64,000 bases of DNA from Shiraia sp. slf14 (lineage: Eukaryota > Ascomycota > Dothideomycetes > Pleosporales > Shiraiaceae), in contig AXZN01000065.1 in assembly GCA_000498155.1 (NCBI GenBank), forward strand, positions 62,001-126,000, in the 5' to 3' direction. Of the stretch, positions 59,557-64,000 are shown piece by piece. A program made the position numbers and the translations under genes. The notes below the pieces were generated by a model. That model saw only the letters and a list, made by a program, of their open reading frames with translations, had not been told where the DNA came from and did no database searches. Each line of letters opens with the position of its first letter. The stretch's first letter is position 1.

Positions 59557-60855
59557 ATGTCGACTTCCTCGCAGGACCTTCAATCGGAGTCTTTCGTACT
59601 GCCGGCTCATATTCACCCTTGGCTACGAGCTGTAGTCACACTTGGATTCATCAGCTTCTTCGCCTCGATATCTCTCCTCTTCGTCCTCACTTACAAGCTG
59701 GTGATATGGCGACTCAAGTCCAAGAAGAGCAACCAATTCGTTATCCTCATCTTCAACCTCCTATGGGCAGACATCCAGCAATCCCTGGCCTTCTTACTGA
59801 ACGTCGAATGGTTACGGCTGGGTAGCGTAGAAGTGCAGAATCCGATCTGCTTTGCCCAAGGATGGCTGGTTTCAACAGGCGATCTTGGTAGTGGTGTGTG
59901 GTGTTTCGTAATTGGCCTACATACCTTTGCATCTGTTATTCTGGACTATCGACTTAAGCCGAAATACTTCTACGCAACGATCATAGCATTATGGGTCTTT
60001 ATCATAGGCGTGTCATCCATTGGCATCGCCATGTATCAGGACAACCTTTATGTTCGATCTGGAGTATGGTGTTGGATACACCATGACTACAAGGACCTAC
60101 GATTATGGACCCATTACGTATGGATCTTCATATTGTAAGACATCCACCCTACCTCTCAAGACCTCACTAACATAGCCAGTGAATTCGGCAACGTCCTCAT
60201 CTACGCAATCATCTACACCATCCTCCTAACCCGCATCCGAGGAGGCTACTACACCCTCCAAGAAGCCAAACGAGTAAAATCCATCTCCAACCTCATGGTC
60301 GTCTACCCCCTCGTCTACGTCGTATGCACCATCCCCCTCGCCTCCGCCCGCATGGCAGCCATGTCCGGCTCCCCTCCCTCGCTAGCCCGCCTCTGCCTCT
60401 CCGGCGCCATGATCGTATCCAACGGCTGGCTCGACGTCCTCCTCTACACGCTCACCCGCAGAATCATGATCTTCAGCGACGAGCCCCCCGCCGACAACAA
60501 CGGCTTCGACACCTTCTCCACCTTCTGGACCGAGAAATCCAGCCGCTTCGGCGGCGAAACCACCATCGAAGCTGTCCCCGCGCAGTCCCAGTCCCGAAGA
60601 CCTTTTGGAAGAAGTAAAGTCACCCTTCCATCCACTAGTGAGAGTTCAGATGATCTGTGTGGCGTTATGAGCGATAAGGATATCAAGCTTGTTACTACCA
60701 CACAGGTTATCAGCGAACCTGCTCAGCCTGAGGACTACGAGCAGATGGAGGCTGAAGCGAGGAAAGCGAGACCTCGAACTCCAGCCAGGAGATGGAGTGA
60801 GGAGACTGGGGCCAGTGTGGCCTTGAGTTTCAAAGAAGCTACTACGCCTCGATGA
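59557..60855 (+). CDS. Seven-transmembrane G-protein-coupled receptor, cAMP-receptor/Git3-like
   Basis: Exons 59557-60134 and 60180-60855 (intron 60135-60179, 45 nt) join to 418 codons (417 aa). Seven hydrophobic helices can be traced, among them LRAVVTLGFISFFASISLLF (TM1), NQFVILIFNLLWADIQQSLA (TM2), LGSGVWCFVIGLHTFASVIL (TM3), FYATIIALWVFIIGVSSIGI (TM4), LWTHYVWIFIFEFGNVLIYA (TM5), SNLMVVYPLVYVVCTIPLAS (TM6) and ARLCLSGAMIVSNGWLDVLL (TM7). A conserved disulphide pair is plausible: Cys in NPICFAQGW and in SGVWCWIHHD. The third cytosolic loop is short, more like cAMP-receptor-type fungal GPCRs than the long-loop glucose sensors. The tail is Ser/Thr-rich. Start ATG at 59557 chosen over upstream non-ATG frames. 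Confidence 0.9.
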
Positions 60856-61370
60856 CGGATATGATGTTTTTTTTCGAATCTTGATTAAGCGTGGGTTGAT
60901 TTTTAGGCGTATGGATATGATGCATAGAATGGCGCTTTGGATTTTGGGAATGGGAGTCACTTAGAAGTTACGCGGGAAAAGCGTTGTTGAACGAACTTGC
61001 ATTTATAGAACTTGTCGCAGTCTTTAGGCTAGTGCTGGAGATACCCATAGGTCAGCTAGTAGGGTTGTGTGAAACACCCCAGGAGGGTAGAATAAATGTT
61101 ACTCATTGTAGATTTCACCTCAATACGGCTCCAAGCAATGGCTTTGAGACAAGAGTGTAGTGTTCTTTATTCCTATTGACTTGCTTGATTTCGTTAGAGG
61201 ATGGTTGGTACACATTTTCATAATGCATGATTGCTTTTAGTCCTTGATTGTTGTTTAATTCAAGAATGAATGGTTGGCCTGACATCGAAGACTCTTGTTC
61301 ATGACCCATCCCGCTCATAAGCCTTTTTGTCCAAACAATAACATGAATATATACAGTTCTTTTTTAGTAA
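60856..61370. other. Convergent intergenic region
   Basis: 515 bp between the stops of the receptor gene (plus) and the EF-hand/ZZ gene (minus). Only short ORFs; nothing recognised. Confidence 0.5.
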
Positions 61371-64000
61371 TCATATACTGACCCATTCCATCCATGCTTC
61401 TAAGAAGCGTAATTTGCCCTGATTAATGTGCTCTTCAAACTCTGCAAGACTGATCAGTCCGCTGCCTTTCCTCTCGTTGATCTCCTCTTGTATGGTTTCC
61501 AGACTAGCCAAGAGGATATAGTGTAAAGAATCATTGTGATCTAAGGCGATGTCTCGAATATGGCGAACGAGAGGAACCAGTTGATCCAACTCTGGATAAA
61601 ACGGATTCGTTGAGTAAAGCACCGGTCGCGATGTGACTCGCAGTTTGACCACACCGTTATCAATGAGGATTTGAAAGAGATGTATGACGGGATTATTGGT
61701 GTGCTTGCGAGGATGTACGACCTGTTCTTGGGTAGCAGGCGAATCTGCAGCGGATGGCAAAGGCGGAGAGTCACTTCTCGTTGCCGGAACAGCATCTTGA
61801 TCAGTCGCGACGTCCAGCGGCGAAGCCAACGATGGCTGTGGCTGGGTTGATGTTCCACCATTTTCTTCCGCCTTGCCTTCGAGCATGACCTCATCAGCTT
61901 CTGACCACGTACATACAAAGAATGGGCCTGTCGGATGTGCAGTAGCTTCATACTCGGTTCCAAGATATCGGAAGGAGGGCCTGTATTCTGAATCGTCATC
62001 AGTGAGATCAGATTCAGTTTCACTCGATGATCGACTCGGTGGCCTATCAAAAACATCGATGTCTGCTAGCGAATTGGGTCGAAACTGAGGCATGGTTGGA
62101 TCACGATAAGGCGATGAGGATGGCTCCTCTACCTCCCAATTCTCTGGGATCGCTTGATACCCTGGTTCAGATATCCAATCTAACCGCGACGCATGCTTGA
62201 GCGTTGTAGCTACAATTTCGCTCATAAGGCGATTTTTGCAGAGCCATGTGTTCCACAAGGACAAATCGTCGATCTCCCAATCTTTCGGAGCGTCGAATGT
62301 TTTAAGGAACCTTTCTTCGATGGACGTGATGATTCCCCTTAATCTGGTCTGAGCCTCTTCACGTCCTACTTCTGTTCCATCGGGACGGTGGAAAATACCG
62401 CGAAGCCCACTGTATGTAGAACCTTCATTGACTTCTTTTTGGAACATGTCCACAATACATTTGGCATACCGGAACACACCCATTTTGCAGATCTTACGTA
62501 AGTGATCATAGAGCTGGGTCTTGAAACAAGCAGTTATCTCTTCAATCCTAGCTGCGTGCTTGCGACGCTCGTAGCGAGTTTCGTATGCGTCTATGGCATT
62601 GATCTCTCTGTCTTGGAATAGAGGGTTCAAGAGCTCATTGAATCCTTGTTGAGTAATTTGGTACATGACCTCCTTCCCAAGGTCTTTTTCGGGTTCCGGT
62701 ATTTCGTAACCTCCCCACCTTTCTCCGACTGGCCGTGATGATGTGGTCGCATTGGACTTGGTTTCTGTATCATTCACAAATTGCACCCTGGATGATGATC
62801 TTGCAGGCCGGGTATGGTTCTGAGTCGCTATACTTTCTTGATACATTCTTTCTTCACTATCATCTGCGTCTTCTATATGACGAAGCACATCGGTTATGCC
62901 TTCAGGTTGTGCCAGTCCTTCCTCTTCATCAGTATAGAATTGCCTATGGGCCCATCTGCGAGTGACAATATTATCCTGGCTATCTTCAGAGCGAGATCCT
63001 GGAGGAAGATTATAAAGATCTGTAGTTTTCAATATGTCTTCTCGGTCAGCTGTATCCGGCTGATCATCCCGGATTACTGGCGAGGCATTGCCCAAATCAT
63101 TTGCATGCTTCTCTTGCAAGCGGCGATGGTCAAGATGATGCATAGCATAACCGTGGGGAGTGAAGGCAGAGCCTAGAGGCTGGCTAGATCGTATAGTTTC
63201 AAGCGCATGCCGAACTGATAGCTCTTCTGTGATTTCTGCAATATAATTCCGAGTAGCTTCCTTCTCAATTGCGTAGTAGGCTCTGAAAATCCGCAAGATA
63301 TCTTTGCGTGATATATAGCCATCCCCATCGATATCATAACCACTGAAGACGATGCGAGCTTTGGCATGCCCACTGGCTGTATGGAGACCATCCAGCCCTT
63401 TGATCCATTCCTCGAACCCAATCAGGCCATTCTTATCTGTGTCGTAGTAGGCAAAGATGCGGTCGTAGACTAGATTCGGGGCCGCCACGAAGCTGTTGTA
63501 TCGAGGGATGAATGCATGATTGAAGGCACGTCGATCGAGGGCCCAGCCAATCTTGTTAGGATCAGCAGGCCACTCTGTCCCTGCTAGACACGTAAATTGG
63601 TCCCATAAAGCTTCGATCTCTTCAGCTTCCGTCTTGGTCTCTGCTATCAAACGCCTCTTCAATGCTGAGTTGACTGAGGGGTTTATCAAGTGGGGTTTGC
63701 CTGGGTATAGAGGTTCTTGTTTGCCCATACTCAGGTACGGTGCCGGCACACGTATTTTGTAGAAGATGTGGGTTTTGATATGGGAATTGGTAGACTCGCA
63801 GTTGGAACAGAGATCAAAGTCTGCGCAGTTTGCACAATGCCACCTGATGCCACGAATAGGTTTCTCGTCACAGCCATTGCATGTTATACCTCGATGTACG
63901 ACGCCTTCTTGTCGAGCCCGCTCCTCAGCAATGTGGTACAGAGTCCGTTGCAATGTCTGACCATCATGATCCTGTTCATCACCTTCCGTATCATCGTCGC
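61371..64000 (-). CDS. EF-hand and ZZ-type zinc-finger protein, N-terminus cut by window edge
   Basis: Single open frame from the right edge to TGA at 61371-61373; 875 residues visible, and the frame is open and acidic (DDDTEGDEQDHDG) to position 64000, so the start lies outside. Seen: a ZZ-type finger with CNGCDEKPIRGIRWHCANC and DLCSNC, then a pair of EF-hands with YYDTDKNGLIGFEEWIKG and GYDIDGDGYISRKDILRIF, both with good calcium-loop residues. A long, mostly helical and charged remainder follows, with a Ser/Asp/Glu-rich segment around SSSETESDLTDDDSEYRPS. The combination suggests a calcium-responsive scaffold; pathway unknown. No catalytic motif is visible. Confidence 0.88.
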   Translation of the reverse strand, partial: DDDTEGDEQDHDGQTLQRTLYHIAEERARQEGVVHRGITCNGCDEKPIRGIRWHCANCADFDLCSNCESTNSHIKTHIFYKIRVPAPYLSMGKQEPLYPGKPHLINPSVNSALKRRLIAETKTEAEEIEALWDQFTCLAGTEWPADPNKIGWALDRRAFNHAFIPRYNSFVAAPNLVYDRIFAYYDTDKNGLIGFEEWIKGLDGLHTASGHAKARIVFSGYDIDGDGYISRKDILRIFRAYYAIEKEATRNYIAEITEELSVRHALETIRSSQPLGSAFTPHGYAMHHLDHRRLQEKHANDLGNASPVIRDDQPDTADREDILKTTDLYNLPPGSRSEDSQDNIVTRRWAHRQFYTDEEEGLAQPEGITDVLRHIEDADDSEERMYQESIATQNHTRPARSSSRVQFVNDTETKSNATTSSRPVGERWGGYEIPEPEKDLGKEVMYQITQQGFNELLNPLFQDREINAIDAYETRYERRKHAARIEEITACFKTQLYDHLRKICKMGVFRYAKCIVDMFQKEVNEGSTYSGLRGIFHRPDGTEVGREEAQTRLRGIITSIEERFLKTFDAPKDWEIDDLSLWNTWLCKNRLMSEIVATTLKHASRLDWISEPGYQAIPENWEVEEPSSSPYRDPTMPQFRPNSLADIDVFDRPPSRSSSETESDLTDDDSEYRPSFRYLGTEYEATAHPTGPFFVCTWSEADEVMLEGKAEENGGTSTQPQPSLASPLDVATDQDAVPATRSDSPPLPSAADSPATQEQVVHPRKHTNNPVIHLFQILIDNGVVKLRVTSRPVLYSTNPFYPELDQLVPLVRHIRDIALDHNDSLHYILLASLETIQEEINERKGSGLISLAEFEEHINQGKLRFLEAWMEWVSI

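Overview
The window is nuclear DNA of a filamentous ascomycete. Genes are intron-containing, introns are short (mostly 46 to 124 nt, GT..AG, with CTRAY-like branch sites), and several families are typical of Pezizomycotina: a PalI/Rim9 pH-response protein, a fungal BCAS3-like WD protein, an Atg28-like coiled-coil protein, a Yta7-type bromodomain AAA ATPase and a fungal RNA-dependent RNA polymerase. Gene content suggests Dothideomycetes, but that is an inference without database support. I joined exons by hand from splice signals and reading phase; every complete multi-exon model below closes to a whole number of codons.

Left third (1-23 kb): an RNA-silencing RdRP cut by the left edge, a large helical/coiled-coil protein of unknown role, D-lactate dehydrogenase, aspartate-semialdehyde dehydrogenase (HOM2 step), ribosomal protein S4, PalI/Rim9, and a BCAS3-domain protein. 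Middle (23-46.5 kb): a small secreted SRPBCC-like protein, a probably peroxisomal enoyl-CoA hydratase, a UbiB/ABC1 family protein, Yae1, two short-chain dehydrogenases, an Atg28-like protein, ribosomal protein S2, a C2H2 zinc-finger protein, then three neighbouring genes for mitochondrial proteins: the aspartate/glutamate carrier, PDH component X, and a TMEM223-like membrane protein divergent from it. Right part: a repeat-dense island (46.5-49.8 kb) around an orphan gene, the Yta7/ATAD2 homologue, about 3.5 kb without a supportable gene, a seven-transmembrane receptor, and an EF-hand/ZZ protein cut by the right edge.

Most genes are housekeeping and do not form an evident pathway or biosynthetic cluster. 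The part least explained by known families is the 46.5-49.8 kb island. It holds a putative five-exon orphan gene with 95 perfect GCACCA units coding a 190-residue Ala-Pro run, two 12-bp minisatellites, an imperfect tandem duplication of about 180 bp period, and a degenerate direct repeat at both ends. A second general observation is that three introns in three unrelated genes appear to use AAG as the 3' splice site. No tRNA, rRNA, intact transposon or CRISPR array was recognised.
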